A stretch of DNA of 64,000 bases, taken from Metallyticus violacea (Eukaryota; Arthropoda; Insecta; Mantodea; Metallyticidae). Shown here piece by piece: positions 10,701 through 23,069 of this stretch. Every line of letters starts with the position of its first letter. Positions within the stretch are counted from its first letter, which is position 1. The notes below the pieces were generated by a model that was given only the letters and a program-made list of their open reading frames with translations, searched no databases and was not told the origin of the DNA. The translations under genes and the position numbers were made by a program. The stretch lies in NCBI GenBank assembly GCA_030762175.1, contig CM060833.1:3201501-3265500 (forward strand). The letters are read 5' to 3'.

Positions 10701-11629
10701 TAATAGCACTAACATATTAAAACAATGAAACACGTTGTCTCACAAAGTTCAACATCTGTACAGCACAAAGACTGTATCAGCATATGGAGAGGAGCATGAC
10801 AGGTTAGAAGAAGGTGTAATCGCTTATGCCTTGCTGCCTTCAGGATGTTGATTTGATGGAGTAAAAATGTAGTGTCCACCAGCAAATAGCTTGTAGATGT
10901 TCGTCCGTCAATGCTCAGTCTTAGGCAGCTTAAGACTATAGAGAGAAATGTACGGAGACAGAGCCAAGTCATGTCTTACAGGAAAGGCGAGGTGCTCTGA
11001 GCTTCTAATGACAATCAACTCTGATGAAGAATATATAAGTATTTATTAAATTAAAGATACAGAGCCGGTTACAACTAGCATGGACTCTAGTAGCAGTCTT
11101 CCTTCTCCTGGCTTTCGTATTTTAGGAAGGCTTTAAAACAGTTGTGCTGCCCAAAACAAAAGGGGCAGCGCTTGTTATAATGAGGTGATAAATGTATGTG
11201 TTACATGCTTCCTACACAAGGCAATCATTAAGCAATGTGACTTAAAATATCAAGAAATATCATGACACCAATAAGTGGTCGCACAAGTTGAGTTTAAAAG
11301 GCAATCCTTTTAATCCTTCCTAGCTGTATCAGCTTTGCGGATATGTTAATACAAGTGTTAAAAATATTTCCTAAAGAGCTCTTCCTTGTTGCATCATTTC
11401 AAGAAGCAATATGTCCACCTCTTTTCATGTTGTCTTTGTATTCCCTTATTATACTACTCTGATTACACTGCACATACTCTCATAATTACTCATTATATAG
11501 GAGAGTCAAATCCTCATTAAGCCAGCCACGCTTCCAAATGAAGGCTCTACAGAATTCTGGAATTATAAGTACTCATTGCACTACGAGGTTCCTCTTAAGG
11601 AATTAATTTCTCATATCTTAGGGAGGTCT

Positions 11630-11790
11630 CCAGGATATATAGAATTAGATGAGAGAGGTTAATGATTCGATGCTTGGAGGTCATAGTAGCTCTGTTCATA
11701 AAATGGGAAATCCATGGTTCAAATTCCAAAAATGACCCAAATTTTTCAAGTCTGATTCTTCATTTCCAACAGTACTATTGTCTATCCAAT
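11630..11790 (+). mobile_element. tRNA-like repeat, relative of the 7189-7435 element
   Basis: It shares GTAGCTCTGTTCATAAAATG with a tRNA A-box, TGGTTCAAATTCC with a B-box, and the downstream body TCTGATTCTTCATTTCCAAC with the complement of 7220-7280. It has no visible inverted termini. Diverged. Confidence 0.45.
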
Positions 11791-11959
11791 AAGAACCAAA
11801 GCTAAACAAAATTTATTGTGTTGCTGTGCACTAGCCCTGCTGCCTCTTGCATCAGTTGGTAAACCAAATGCTCAGATTATCTACTACATTATTGGCTTGT
11901 AGATTTGTGCTGAAATTGTTATACAATGGTAATAAAAGGTGGAACTAATCCTATAGCTG

Positions 11960-12010
11960 AGCAGGGGCTCTCAAACTGTGGTCCATGGACCCTCCAGGGG
12001 ATCATTAAGT
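11960..12010 (+). repeat. Possible hAT-type terminal sequence
   Basis: CAGGGGCTCTCAAACTGTGG at 11963-11982, followed by TCCATGGACC, resembles hAT-family terminal inverted repeats (CAGGGGTTCTCAAAC...). I did not find the matching opposite end or an 8-bp duplication, so this is tentative. Confidence 0.3.
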
Positions 12011-12574
12011 ATTTGAGTCCTGTTAACAGCATTTTATTCTTGGATGTATAGATACAAACAATGAATATTAAGAAAAAAGATACAAATTTTTAATGTGGAT
12101 TTATTGAGCTAAAATAGAATCAAATTGAAATACAATGTTTGTCCAGGAGGAAGTTTTCAGAGAGATAAGCCAAAAATTTGGACTCATACATCTATTGTAG
12201 TTTCCTTGGAAACTAATTTTTCTATCAAAGAAGGCCATGAAAGTATTGATGTCTTTCATAAGAACATAACTTGTACGAAAAATCATTCTTTGCACTCATT
12301 TATATAAAAAACAAATATCTACATTTTGGAAGGCAAAGAATCAGAACTTGGAATGTAGAATGAGAAATATGTATGTTGAGTATTAGTAAATCAGTTATGC
12401 ACACAGCACAACATTTTAGCATATGTGGAAACCAGTAAGTGCAATATAATTTTTCACATTTAATTGTATTTTATAAATATTGTCATAATTTAAGCAAATT
12501 TTAATATTTGTTTATGTCTTCCAATTTTATTATTTTAAACTTATTTTAAGTGGTCTGGTACAGCTTTAGTTTTT

Positions 12575-13230
12575 TACAGTAAGTTCTTGCGACCATGTTT
12601 TGGGACTCTAAAGGCATGTTGCACATTGATTTCCTTCATGAACGAAGGACTGTGAATGTGGCATATTATTCCAAACTGTTGGACAATGTAAGAGCTACCT
12701 ATTGCAGCAAACCGCCATGGGTGGCCGAGGTCGTTAAGGCATGGACTTGTGAGTGGGAGGTCTGAGGTTCGAATCCTGCCAGGACCATTCTCTGACTGAG
12801 ATTTTTTCCAGGTTTTCCTCAGTCCTCATAAATGGCAAATGCTGGGAGGTACCCTAAACTTAGGCCTGGAACGATTCCTTCCTTAAAAATAAATCCTTTC
12901 TCAATATATAATTTCATCTCGTATATCATCAGTGTCCATCATCTGTGGTGCCTCTGTAGCAAAACGGGCGCTAAACACTATTCATTCATTACTGCAACGA
13001 AAGACACCAGCAATCCTTTTCTGATGTCCTCTTCTGCATGACAATGCAAAGCCACATAAGTGGATCAATTAAGGTAAAATCACTGGACACTACTAGAACA
13101 ACCCTGTAATTAAATTAAAAATTCAGAAAAAAACCTTGTAATTACCAAAGTTTGATGTACTGAAGGAGGCATTGGGAGGGAAAAGATTCAGCAATGATGC
13201 ACAGGTTGAGCACTTTGTGTGCAATTTGAT
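12575..13230 (+). mobile_element. Mariner transposase relic, interrupted by a SINE
   Basis: Before the SINE: KGMLHIDFLHERRTVNVAYYSKLLD (about 12610-12690). After it: LLHDNAKPH (about 13033-13060), then LKEALGGKRFSNDAQVEHFV (about 13160-13225). The order corresponds to the mariner core, with the second catalytic Asp in HDNA and the C-terminal GKRF block. The frame has shifts. The SINE at 12712-12990 lies between these blocks. Confidence 0.75.
12712..12990 (+). mobile_element. tRNA-derived SINE, family A, copy 1
   Basis: The head is tRNA Leu/Ser-like: GGTGGCCGAGGTCGTTAAGG (A-box) and GGTTCGAATCC (B-box) about 35 nt later. The body contains CAGGTTTTCCTCAGTCCTCA and the shared tail CTAAACACTATTCATTC. 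It is flanked by imperfect direct repeats ATTGCAGCAAA (12701-12711) and ACTGCAACGAAA (from 12991), consistent with insertion into the mariner relic. Other copies are at 18490, 26497 and 33168. Confidence 0.8.
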
Positions 13231-13289
13231 GAGGAAATAATCATTTGTGGAGAAAAGTCATTTCTGTTGAAAAGTAATATAATTGTATT

Positions 13290-14722
13290 AGGTAAACATC
13301 AATTTATATTTGAATAACCCTTGTGTGCCACATATAGCAACACATTTATTAAAAAATATAACATGTTATCTGCAGGGCAAAATGGGTTTATAAAAGGTAA
13401 ATCAACTGAGACAGCCATATTTAATTTTTTAGATGCTGTTTACAGTTCATTAGATAAAAAAGAACATAACATTGGCATATTTTTAGATCTTTCCAAAGCC
13501 TTCGACCTAGTTAATCATGAGATAATGATCAAAAAATTGGAATGCTTTGGTATAAGAGGTTTAGCCAACTGCTGGTTTAGATCATATCTAAATCAACATG
13601 AGCAATTAGTTGAAGTAGTACAAACTGTTATAATCAAACATCTGAAGTGTGTAGATCTGATACAAAATATGCAACTTGTGGAGTTCCCCAAGGTTCAGTT
13701 CTATGACCTTTTTTATTCTTATTATATATAAATGACTTGTAAACCATCTACATCCAAATAAGACTATTGTTTGCTGATGACACATCCATAGACATAATGG
13801 GTGGTGATAAAGATGTTGAAACAGACATATTGATTTTAGAACAAAGAATCCAGGAATAGTTTGCACAAAATAAGTTAATAATAAATAAAAATAAATCTGT
13901 AACCATCTCATTGAATCATGTTCAAAATATCAATGCTCATAAGTGAAAAATAAAAATATAAAATGAACTGGTGCACTATAAATCTACTACTAAATTCCTG
14001 GGTGTATGGATTGATGAACATCTGAACTGGAGCACACATGTTGAAAAACTGGCATCAAGTTAAGTCAGCTTTGTTTCATGTTTAGATCTATAAAAAATAC
14101 TGCAAACTTGAACACTGAGGAATCTATACTTTGCATATTTCAACAGTTTACTAAAATTTGGTGTGATATTTTGGGGTAATTATGATAAAGAGAATATAAT
14201 CTAATCTTCAAAATTCAAAAACAAGCAATTAGAATAATAATGAGGAAGAAACAAAAGGATTCCTGCAATAATCTATTTCGAATGCTCCATGTATTACCAC
14301 TTCCTTGTTTATATATATTAGAAGTTGTGACATTTGTTAGAAAACACCTGGTATATTTTCAGACTAACTGTGAAAAGCATAGCTATCACACAAGAAATAA
14401 GCATAAACTGAGCATAACTTCACATAATACTTCATTATTTAGCAAAAGCATAAGACATTCCGGAATTATATTACATAACAAGCTACCTGATAACATTAAA
14501 CTTACCACCACACATTTTAAATGTAAAGTGAAAGACTTATTATTCCAACTTGTTTTTATTCAATTGAAGAATTTGTAAATACCTTTTAATAATTATGATC
14601 ACATTAGGGTGAATAATTTAATTTATTGTAACTAAGTGTATATTTATTCTATTTTTGTTCTGTTTGACGATACCATGAATTCTTGTAATTCCCACGGTTG
14701 ACAATAAATCAAATCAAATCAT
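13290..14722 (+). mobile_element. Non-LTR retrotransposon 3' part (Jockey/CR1-like RT)
   Basis: An open frame at 13321-13731 encodes the RT front: SAGQNGFIKGKSTETAIF, then GIFLDLSKAFDLVNHEI with the first catalytic Asp, and W.RSYLNQ. The frame then shifts and stops occur: CGVPQGSV near 13675, LLYINDL, then FADDT near 13770 (catalytic ADD), KLIINKNKS near 13875, and KFLGVWIDEHLNWSTHV near 13990. The 3' region encodes NNLFRMLHVLPLPCLYILE (about 14268-14325). The element ends in a short repeat (AATCAAATCAAATC) near 14705-14720. No endonuclease is visible, so it is 5' truncated. Confidence 0.85.
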
Positions 14723-15029
14723 GTTTGGAACACCCTCTTCAGGAGCTGGATACTTTGTATATGTTTGTACTAACTGATCTAAGTGGCAATGCAGAACAAA
14801 ACTTTGGTATATCTTATAAATTTTAATTCATTGTTCAAATTTCAATACTCATTATAAAAATTGTTACAAATGCCTTCCATCAGTCTTAATACACACATTG
14901 AATAATTGTTCTGCAATGTTACTTAGATCAGTTACTAAACACACAATAACAAAGTGTCTAGCCTTTGCCAGATGTGCATAGCTTTGTGATAATTGTCATT
15001 TTGATCATCATCCCTGAAAGTTTGTAACA

Positions 15030-15360
15030 AAGCCACCAATATGTATTGGCAAAACAAAAGAAATAACCTGTATAAAAGAAAATTTTAAAAACAAGCAAAC
15101 AGACAAATCACAGTTGCAGCTTATTTCTCATTCAAAAATGACATTGAAATTGAAACAAAATTATTAAACACACAAAGATTCCTTTGGAATTAACAGAGTG
15201 GGAAAAAACATATATTATTGAAAATAAAAATTACTTCATAAACTTCAATGTTTTTTCTTTAGATATTTTTAACAAATTTGAACTGCCACCACCAGAGAGC
15301 TCTTCCTCCAGGTGGTCTATGCTATGTCAAAAAGTGTTCAGAAATATGTCTACATAGAAA
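15030..15360 (+). mobile_element. PLE GIY-YIG fragment
   Basis: CCAATATGTATTGGCAAAAC encodes the YIGKTK motif. It is followed in a shifted frame by DKS..AAYFSFKNDIEIETKLLNTQ and a C-terminal FNKFELPPPES, matching the end of the lineage A/B endonuclease (AAHFW..NHEIE..; FKFI..PPE). No intact frame. Confidence 0.6.
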
Positions 15361-15389
15361 ATTAATGTGAAATCAATTACAAGGACTAT

Positions 15390-15960
15390 TCAATATTAAA
15401 TGATCATATTCTTTATGAAAATAGTCCCTGCCCCAGTATTTCTGCCAGTCTTCAAAGTCATGCTAGAAACCATTTTTGACAGGTCCCTCAGAATCTCCTC
15501 CACAACCTTTCACCATTTGCATCTGATGATGGAAGAGTATCCTGCAAGAGCATTTCTTCAATTTGGGGAAAAGGAAAAAGATACACGGGGCTGGATAAAT
15601 CTGGACTCTAGGGAGGGTGAGAGACTTACATTGATTTTTGTACGATATTCAGCAACAACATTTGCAATGTGGGCCTTTTGCATGTAATATGAACTTGCAG
15701 TTTTCAGAATATCTCTGTAGTATCGCCCATTTAAGTTGTGTGTGCAGGTAGGACATACTGGTAAACCATGGAGATTTCCATACAGAGCTTTGCTGTTTGC
15801 TCTCAGGATGAAATGAAGTGTCATCAGTAGTTTTGGAACCCAACATGCACAAACATGTCTGATGTGCAATTTTTCAGTTGCCAATGTTCAGTGGTACCCA
15901 GCAAAACTGAAAGTGTTTTCAATGGTATTTTCTCATAATGATAGCAGCAGTGTTAATGTT
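15390..15960 (-). mobile_element. Mariner-family transposase fragment, minus strand
   Basis: On the minus strand: EKLHIRHVCACWVPKLL (15835-15880), then HPESKQQSSVWKSP near 15760-15810. After a gap comes LFPKLKK and FEDWQKYWG near 15440-15580. This is the mariner order (VCARWVPRLL, PE.KQQS..WKSP, C-terminal FPKLK...W.KC). Frameshifts and a large deletion are present. Confidence 0.65.
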
Positions 15961-16261
15961 TTCTTCCATTAGAGCACTAACTGGACTTTTCTTAGAAATT
16001 GATTGTCTTTCTCTTTTTAAACATTTTAAAATATATTTGAGCTATAAAGAACAAACTCTTCATATACCTGCTGTGACATTGCATAGGCATTAGTTGAAGA
16101 TTTGTTCAGAAGAAAGCAGAATTTCAGAGCAGCATATTGTTCATTGCATCACCTTCATTTTATTTTAGGGAATAACTGAACATGTCTCAACTTGCACAAC
16201 TTTTACAGGTATAACAACAATGAAATTAGTACATGTACTTTACGCATTAAGAAAATATTGT

Positions 16262-16760
16262 GAAGTTAAATTTTAGTTATAGAGCATAGGCTTTCATGGC
16301 CAGTGTTGGCATTCTTTTCCTTCAACTTCCCAGATGTTTTGTCCACAATGCATGGACAACTTTAGTGGTGTGCTCATTGTGATCTTCTTGGAGATAACAC
16401 AGTGACTGACTCATTGCTGGAATGGGTGACGTTATATATAGTGGGGATACCTGTTGAACCGAGCTCTGATTGGTTCGCTTGGTTAAGGGGGTTGGATCTA
16501 AGTTGGAACTCTTGGGCATTTCCAGTGATGATTACTGATTGGTTTGCGTCGTTTCTTTGTCTTGAGGTTTTGTAAGGCCAGATTCCATACCAAGTGCAAT
16601 TTAAGAGCTTCTTCTTTCCTGTTAAAATTGTTTCTAAGCTTTTAAATTTCAATGGCCTCCCAGTATAAGCGAGGATGATAATGAGATGTTAAGGTTAGTA
16701 TGTCCAAATCATGAAAACCAATTTCATGTTCTTCATCAGCTAGGATGGCATTAGTGTGAG
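16262..16760 (-). mobile_element. PLE lineage C, 3' end fragment, minus strand
   Basis: The minus strand from about 16735 reads EHEIGFHDLDILTLTSHYHPRLYWEAIEI, then NNFNRKEEALKLHLVWNLAL. This is the C-terminal pattern of animal PLEs of the Penelope type (REAIEI..NNFNRE.G..LS..W.P). The terminal repeat includes TAGGCTTTCATGGCCAGTGT (16273-16292), similar to 20065 and 61890. Frameshifted. Confidence 0.6.
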
Positions 16761-17825
16761 AAATCATGCATATAAAAAAATTATGATCATTCTTTATTAA
16801 ACAGCACACCTATTAACTTTAATACACCAGCTGTCACTATTTTAAAGCCCATTAAAGCTATTTTTGGATATCTTGTAACTTTTACACAAAACAGAAAGTT
16901 CATATGAATATTTATGGGAAGGTTAGGTTATAAGGCATGACAAATAAAAAATTTGAAATTAAAAATGTGATTATTCATATTATACAGCAATATAAGCAAA
17001 ATAATTAATTAAAATCAATGATACAATGATGGTATTCTTTTAAAACAAGCTTCTCATTTACGAAATGAAACATTTGTACAACAATAAGACTATCCATCAG
17101 AACTGTAACAAAGAATACAAGCACATCAACTGTCACGGAATATCTGACTTTACATATTTACACTAAATGCGCTATATCTCTGTTGAAATTGTCCACTAAA
17201 ATAATTCTGTATACACATCTTACATTAAACCTCTCAGAAAGGCAACAGTTGTTTTATATCAACACATTTTCAATGCACTGTGTTATCAATGTAAAGCTAA
17301 ATTAGACAACATACAACACAACTTGCATAAGGAATCTTCAGGAAAACTATAGGAGTCTAATACAGTTTGATTCTTCTGGTGCAAATCACATTAGTAATGA
17401 GCCATGTTAATGGTAGTCAATAACTGGTTTAGAACTTGCAGAATAAAGAACCTGTTGAAACCTGTATGGAAAAATATCCTCACTCCAATATTATAATATT
17501 TTTGTAAATGGTAAAACCTTGTTAAGATGCTCTTCAAGGAACCACGTAATAATGGTCAGTTAAATGCGATCACTTATTAATGGAAGTGCATTATTTTAGT
17601 ACTCTACATACATGCATATATTTTAACACCAAGAACTAATACACCATACACATTTATCTAAATAATGTAACATGAAACAGAGTATATCATTGAACTACAA
17701 TTGTTTTTTAGTGTTGGTGTTTTCATTGTGTTTACAGAAAATTTTTATTTTTCTCATATCAACAAATCTTTCCATTTTGCTCCTTTATTCATGCTTGCAT
17801 TAACAAGAAACTTCACAATTAAACA
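16761..17825. other. No gene recognised
   Basis: AT-rich sequence without a convincing coding frame, splice-bounded exon or repeat that I can match elsewhere in the window. Confidence 0.4.
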
Positions 17826-17827
17826 CA

Positions 17828-18115
17828 ATGTACATCTTCACTGACCAGTCAATGACAAAGAAATGTGAAATTGACAGCAACCAAGCAACCAGATTCTATA
17901 TAGGGTACTGCAGGTATAAAGGACCAAATTTAATTCTTTTGTATTTGCCAACCTTAGACTCCAGTATGTCCTTTATGCATGCACTAACTTTAATTGGAAA
18001 TGCCACAAAATACATTTTCAGTACTGTTAAAAATATAAAATTTTATAAGAATCTTCAGATGAGAAAAGAGGGCATATTAAATGATATTATAAGTGTATTA
18101 AGCAGTGAATTTTGA
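17828..18115 (+). other. 95-codon open frame, unassigned
   Basis: The frame opens with MYIFTDQSMTKKC and ends ISVLSSEF before TGA. It contains paired cysteines but no motif I recognise. No acceptor-donor pair or homologous copy in the window supports it. Chance ORF, exon or decayed transposon are all possible. Confidence 0.2.
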
Positions 18116-18294
18116 TTGACATCAAGGGCCCAGAAGTAAAGAGCATATAATGTGGGATAGTGTAACAAATGGGTGCACCTTACAGAGGTTTTTTCTTAAT
18201 TAGTGAATGTTAGAACATAATTATTTGTTTGCAGAATTTTATGATATAATATCAGTTGGCAGTAATAACACTGTTATATTTCATTTACTGTTTT

Positions 18295-18890
18295 AAAGTA
18301 ATGCCTGAAAATTGGAGAATAAGTTTGGTGGTATATCCAGGGAATTATAGAGGAATAAGTTTATCATCAATTTTAGGTAAAATTTATACAGGCATATTGT
18401 CTCTTAGATTACAGGAATAGTTAGAGGAAGAAGGAAAGTTGTGTGAATTTCAGGCAGGATTCAGAAAGATAGAGGGGTTGTTATTAATATTTTTTGAATA
18501 ATGTTTAATACCCGTTTTTACTAATGAGGCACCACAGGTAATGGACACTGATGATACATGACTTGAAATGATATATTGGGAAAGGATTTTTTTTCCTTAA
18601 GGAAACGTTCCAGGCCTAAGTTTAGGGTACTTCCCTGGCATTTGCCATTTATGAGGATTGAGGAAAACCTTGGAAAAAACCTCAATCAGGGAAGATGGTC
18701 CTGGTGGGATTCGAGCCCCAGACCTCCTTCTCACAAGTCTGTGCCTTAATGACCTCGGCCCCCTTTGGTGGTAGCATTGTTAATAACATAATGATAATTC
18801 ATAAGCACCTAAGAAACAAAAGAGATAGAATGTGTTTGTTCTTTGTGAATTTTGAAAAGACATGGATCCAATAAGATGAGAGGTTTTAAA
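18295..18890 (+). mobile_element. LINE RT fragment split by a SINE
   Basis: The first part reads MPENWRISLVVYPGNYRGISLSS..GKIYTGIL..RLQE, then GKLCEFQAGFRK (18301-18470). This is the RT segment P..W.....IP..YRGI.L....K......RL....GE.Q.GFR. After the SINE, 18785-18870 gives IIHKHLRNKRDRMCLFFVNFEKTW, the palm motif with Asp replaced (normally F.DFEKAFD). It belongs to a different LINE type from 13290-14722. Confidence 0.7.
18490..18775 (-). mobile_element. tRNA-derived SINE, family A, copy 2
   Basis: This is the minus-strand copy of the 12712-12990 repeat. The tRNA head lies at the right (CCAAAGGGGGCCGAGGTCAT on the minus strand), with the body and an AT-rich tail at the left. It splits a LINE reading frame. 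TTGTTATTAA and TTGTTAATAA flank it as imperfect direct repeats. Confidence 0.75.
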
Positions 18891-20040
18891 CTAATCATTA
18901 AAATATTTTATTCAGTTGATTTAAACATTACAAATACAGGTGGGGATATTTTTCCGGAGATACTTTTATGGTTAAAACAACAGAATAAATACTGCTCGTT
19001 TTAATAAGCTTAGTTTTCTGCATTCACTCTCTACTACTACCACTATATCATGCAAACAATACATTCATTAAAGCAACCATTTGCTATGCAACATGGTGTT
19101 CACAATTTCAAGACTGTTCATGTTTATTGCTTAACAGGAAATAATAATTACAGTATATGCACACCTCTCAAGACTAGAACACAAAGAGCACATTTTAATG
19201 CACTCCTTTACAAGTAACCATCTTAGTAGAATCTGAATGTCTACTCCAACCACTAACAGTATCTATAAAATAAGTTATTTTAAAATAAGAAACTTTAGTT
19301 TCATTTTCTCTTTTGATTTGTACAGTGGCATAGGTTCTACTACAAAATGGTCCTTCATATAAAACATCTACAACAGCCTAAGCTGCAAAATTAAAGCTAG
19401 TAACTTCAGTCAACACCATAGGGAAACAACAGAAAATCAACACTTTAGGCCCACCAACTACATGAATCACATTATCAACCTGCTACAAGCATTTCCACAC
19501 AGTAAAACATTTCATTTGTCCAGTTTATTCAGCTGGAGACATAACTGCATTTTATTCTTTAGAATTTTTTATATTATTTTAACATCTTGGATGGATTTTC
19601 AGTATTTCTTTATTTCTTTCCTACTGTTAAATTGTATGGTTTATATATCTAGATGTGCCTTTAATTGCTTTGAGTGATTAAAGGAAGCAAGCCTTAATTC
19701 TGTATGCAATTAATTTTAGTTCTTTTGATTTTTCTGTACAGAAAGTAGCATAGTAATAGTATTACTTCTTGTTCATCGATAACTTTTGGCATGAGTTTAA
19801 ATTTTCTTTCAAAGTTAATGGCAGCTTCCTTTAAAATATGTTAATGATTATTGCTTGTAAAGTTTTATTTTATTTCATTTTGTATGAAAGAGGATCTGAA
19901 AATAAGAGTATGTTTCCAATATTAATGAATTAGATAATTCTTCTGGAGCCTAAAGGATATTTGCCAAAAAATAAATAAAAAAAAAATTATTAGATCTATT
20001 ACTGGACTCTTCTTTATTTAATGTACACAGCTTTTCATCA
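18891..20040. other. No gene recognised
   Basis: Only short AT-rich open frames, none with a recognisable motif. No repeat shared with the rest of the window. Confidence 0.4.
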
Positions 20041-20044
20041 ACTT

Positions 20045-21260
20045 AAAATTATAATATTCTTTAGGCTTTCAGGGCCAGCATTATAACTGAAATTGATCAT
20101 TATCAAGCTATTTTGCCATGGTCTGAAACTTTTAGAATCACACTTTATACCTGAAGAATGTTTCCTAATGTTTCCTAACCACCAGCTATTTCCAATAAAA
20201 GAACAACTATGAAGGAAAGAAGGAGAGGCCATGGGAAGTCCCTTAAGTATAGCTGTAGCAATTTTTTTCATGTAAATTTTTGAGAAAAAGTTTTACAGAC
20301 AGCAGAACACAAGTCAACACATTCGTTCCACATCTTTGTAATCTGGCCACATGGGAAAGAAAAAGTGTATATTTTCTTAGACCACTTAAATAATATTCAT
20401 AACATAAAATTTACCATGTAAACAGAAATGCCATACTTCCATTCCTAGATGTTCTGGTTTAATACAAGGCATCTGAAACTCTTAAGTTTACATAAAACAT
20501 AAGCACAAATATACATATCTCAGCACATGATTCTATATCACCCAGCTCAAAAAAGAACTCTAATTAAAACACTGATCCAGAGTCAAAAACATTTCCAAAT
20601 CTAGGGACTAAAAAGTGAATTTATCATCTCCAGAGAGCCGTGCGAGCAAATGATTACTGCAAGAAAGAAATGATACGAGCTTTGAAACCTTGGAAACCAA
20701 AACATCTATACCAGACTCTAAAGACCAAATTAAAGCATTCTTGCCATTTATAGGCAGATTCACGCCACATACTGCTTTGATCATTTTCATGACAACTAAA
20801 ATAGGTCAAAAACTGCATTCTGTGAAAGACCCAAGAAATGTATAAGTTATCGTGCGAATGTAGGAAAGTATATTGGTTTGACCAGAAGAACTATTAAAAC
20901 TCAGCTCTTAGAATGTAAACAACATTTATGTTTTAATCAGTCAAAAAATTATGATTATGAAACATGCCATTCAAAATTGTCATGGAATAAAATTGGAAAA
21001 AACTGAAGTAAGTGCTACAACAGGATATTTTAATCTGGCTAGAAGAGAGACAGAAATTCAGCAGCATCCAGATAATATAAACAAAGACACAGGTTTTCAA
21101 ATATGCAAACTTGGAATCCCAACACTCCTACCCCTTCCCAAGCTAACAGTTTTATACTTCTTCCTCTCCAGACACTTTCAATTTGATGATGTCAATCGTA
21201 CCATCAGCCAAAGCTCGGTTTTAATAATCCATTTCAATAATTTTAAAGAATGATTCCTCC
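20045..21260 (+). mobile_element. Penelope-like retroelement relic, lineage C
   Basis: A reverse-oriented terminal piece (20063-20170, TAGGCTTTCAGGGCCAGCAT) is followed by a forward body. RT motif AMGSPLSIAVAIFFM lies at 20230-20275, a decayed YVDD region near 20320, then GKEKVYIFLDHL (about 20355). IPFLDVLV follows near 20440, HPAQKR near 20540, and RANDYCKKEMIRALKP at 20640-20690. The endonuclease shows the C.CGK.YIGLT.R pattern at 20850-20900 and ends RETEIQQHPDNINKDTGFQI..W.P near 21045-21125. Order and motifs are those of Penelope-type elements, distinct from lineages A and B. Frames are broken. Confidence 0.8.
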
Positions 21261-22230
21261 TCCTTTATGTGTTTATCAATATAACATACCTTATATAAAG
21301 GATAATTTATAGTTGCTTTGCTCAAATAACTTAATATATTATCATGTATAAGATAATATAAATTACCTGGGTGTTCTGTACACAAGATTATCTAAATCAA
21401 AATATAGTTATAAACTTGTAGATGTAATTATTAATATGTTGCGATGAACTGAACATTCTTGCAGTTTTATTAATAGGTATAAGACTACATAATAAACTCC
21501 CATCACACAATAAGAAACATGAATATAACACATTTTCAAAAGCATATCAAAGGGTGGTTTGTTAGTAAAGCCTTACATGATAATGGGGAATTTGATGAGG
21601 ATTTAAACAGCATATACGCAATTTATTTTGTGGGATATGATTTGGATATAGATATATGCTTTTTTATATTATATTGTGATTACTTTTAAGTAAATCTGTT
21701 CTTATGTTGTACCTGAAATAATGCTGTGATTTTTGACCAAAGCTATTGCAACATATTGTGAAATGATGAATAAAGAATTATTATTATTATTTAATCCAAT
21801 ACAGTTAAGCACACATTAATAAAACTGGTTTGCATTTCAAAACCTTTTTTCTAAGGCCAAGAATTATTTAACTGACCTTTTATATTTCTTATATACTGAA
21901 TTAAAAAATATTGCTCATTTTGTTTAATCAGGTGAGGTATTTTTAGTATCCAAGTTTTTAGACAGTATGCATTACAGAAATAAAGTATAACAGGTAAGAA
22001 ACTACCCTAAAATTCACATCAGGTAAATATATATTACATAAATACAATTAATGTGGAAGTAAAGGCCTTTTCAAGAAATTTCATTTATATTCCAGACCTT
22101 GAAACTTAAATTTGTGGCACAAGCCATAGCTGGAAATTCTATAGGAGTGAGAGAGTGGGTAAAATTATCTTCTTTCTTGCTGCTGCAGGTTGACTGGCTT
22201 GGGCTTTCTGAGTGGTAAAACAGATAAAAT
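21261..22230. other. No gene recognised
   Basis: AT-rich; one short TTATTATTATT run near 21779. No supported feature. Confidence 0.4.
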
Positions 22231-22550
22231 ATGGAATATTATAAAATTAATAGAATGTGCAAGAATTGGGCTCATATGGTTTCACTACATATGTGGCCAA
22301 ACCAAAAGTTGAAAATCACTCCTTTTCTGAGGGAAATGTACCATGCCTACTTTGGTGTTAGAATTGGTGACCAAGACAAACCTTTTTTGCATCTTATGTG
22401 TGCTGCAAAATAATGTTGATAGTCTGTGGCACTAGAGCAAAAAAAGCTGAAAAGTCTAGATAATAAGCGTTTTCTGCTGCCTTGAGATACTGCCCAAACA
22501 ATGTAAGTGAAATAAGAGTGTGTACTACAATGACCCTTGTATTTGTTCAT
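22231..22550 (+). pseudogene. Fragment of a recurrent, unclassified arthropod coding repeat
   Basis: Frame 22231-22413 contains FLREMYHAYFGVRIGDQDKPF followed by a Cys. From memory this resembles a cysteine-rich segment repeated in many arthropod genomes (FL..MY.AYFG.K.GDQDK.W.PH..C..C), probably from a transposon. Downstream frames are broken. Identification rests on memory and is tentative. Confidence 0.35.
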
Positions 22551-23069
22551 ATTTTCTAATATTGTTTTTTTAAATGCATTTTATGTGGTGTTATATACTT
22601 TTAAAAATTATTTTTCAATGTTTTATATTCTTCAATAAATTTACCAGTATTTGTGAAAACGTAAATGATGTAAGTTCTTTCAGTTCCAGCTCATTACTGT
22701 TAACCTGATGAATTGTTAGCACTTAGCTGCAAGGAATGACTGACTCTTCCTCCTTTGATGCTGCTCCAACCTGCTGATGATTTTGGAGACAATAGGTCTG
22801 AGCTTCAATGATCTTTTAAATGCCACATATAGGACTAAAACATGTATACTTGTATTCTGATTTGCATTTTCTGAAAGTGCTCTGGGTTCCATGATGTTTG
22901 GCACACTTAATTTGACATAAGGAGGTTTTGCCTTCTGTTATTTTAACTTACAATATATTTAATCTCCATTCAGTTCACATATTGCTTGTTTAGCCTAATC
23001 TAATATTTCATTACTTTTCTATAGTAATGAATTGTATTTTGGAACAAAATTTAGCAGTAAAATTTTAAG

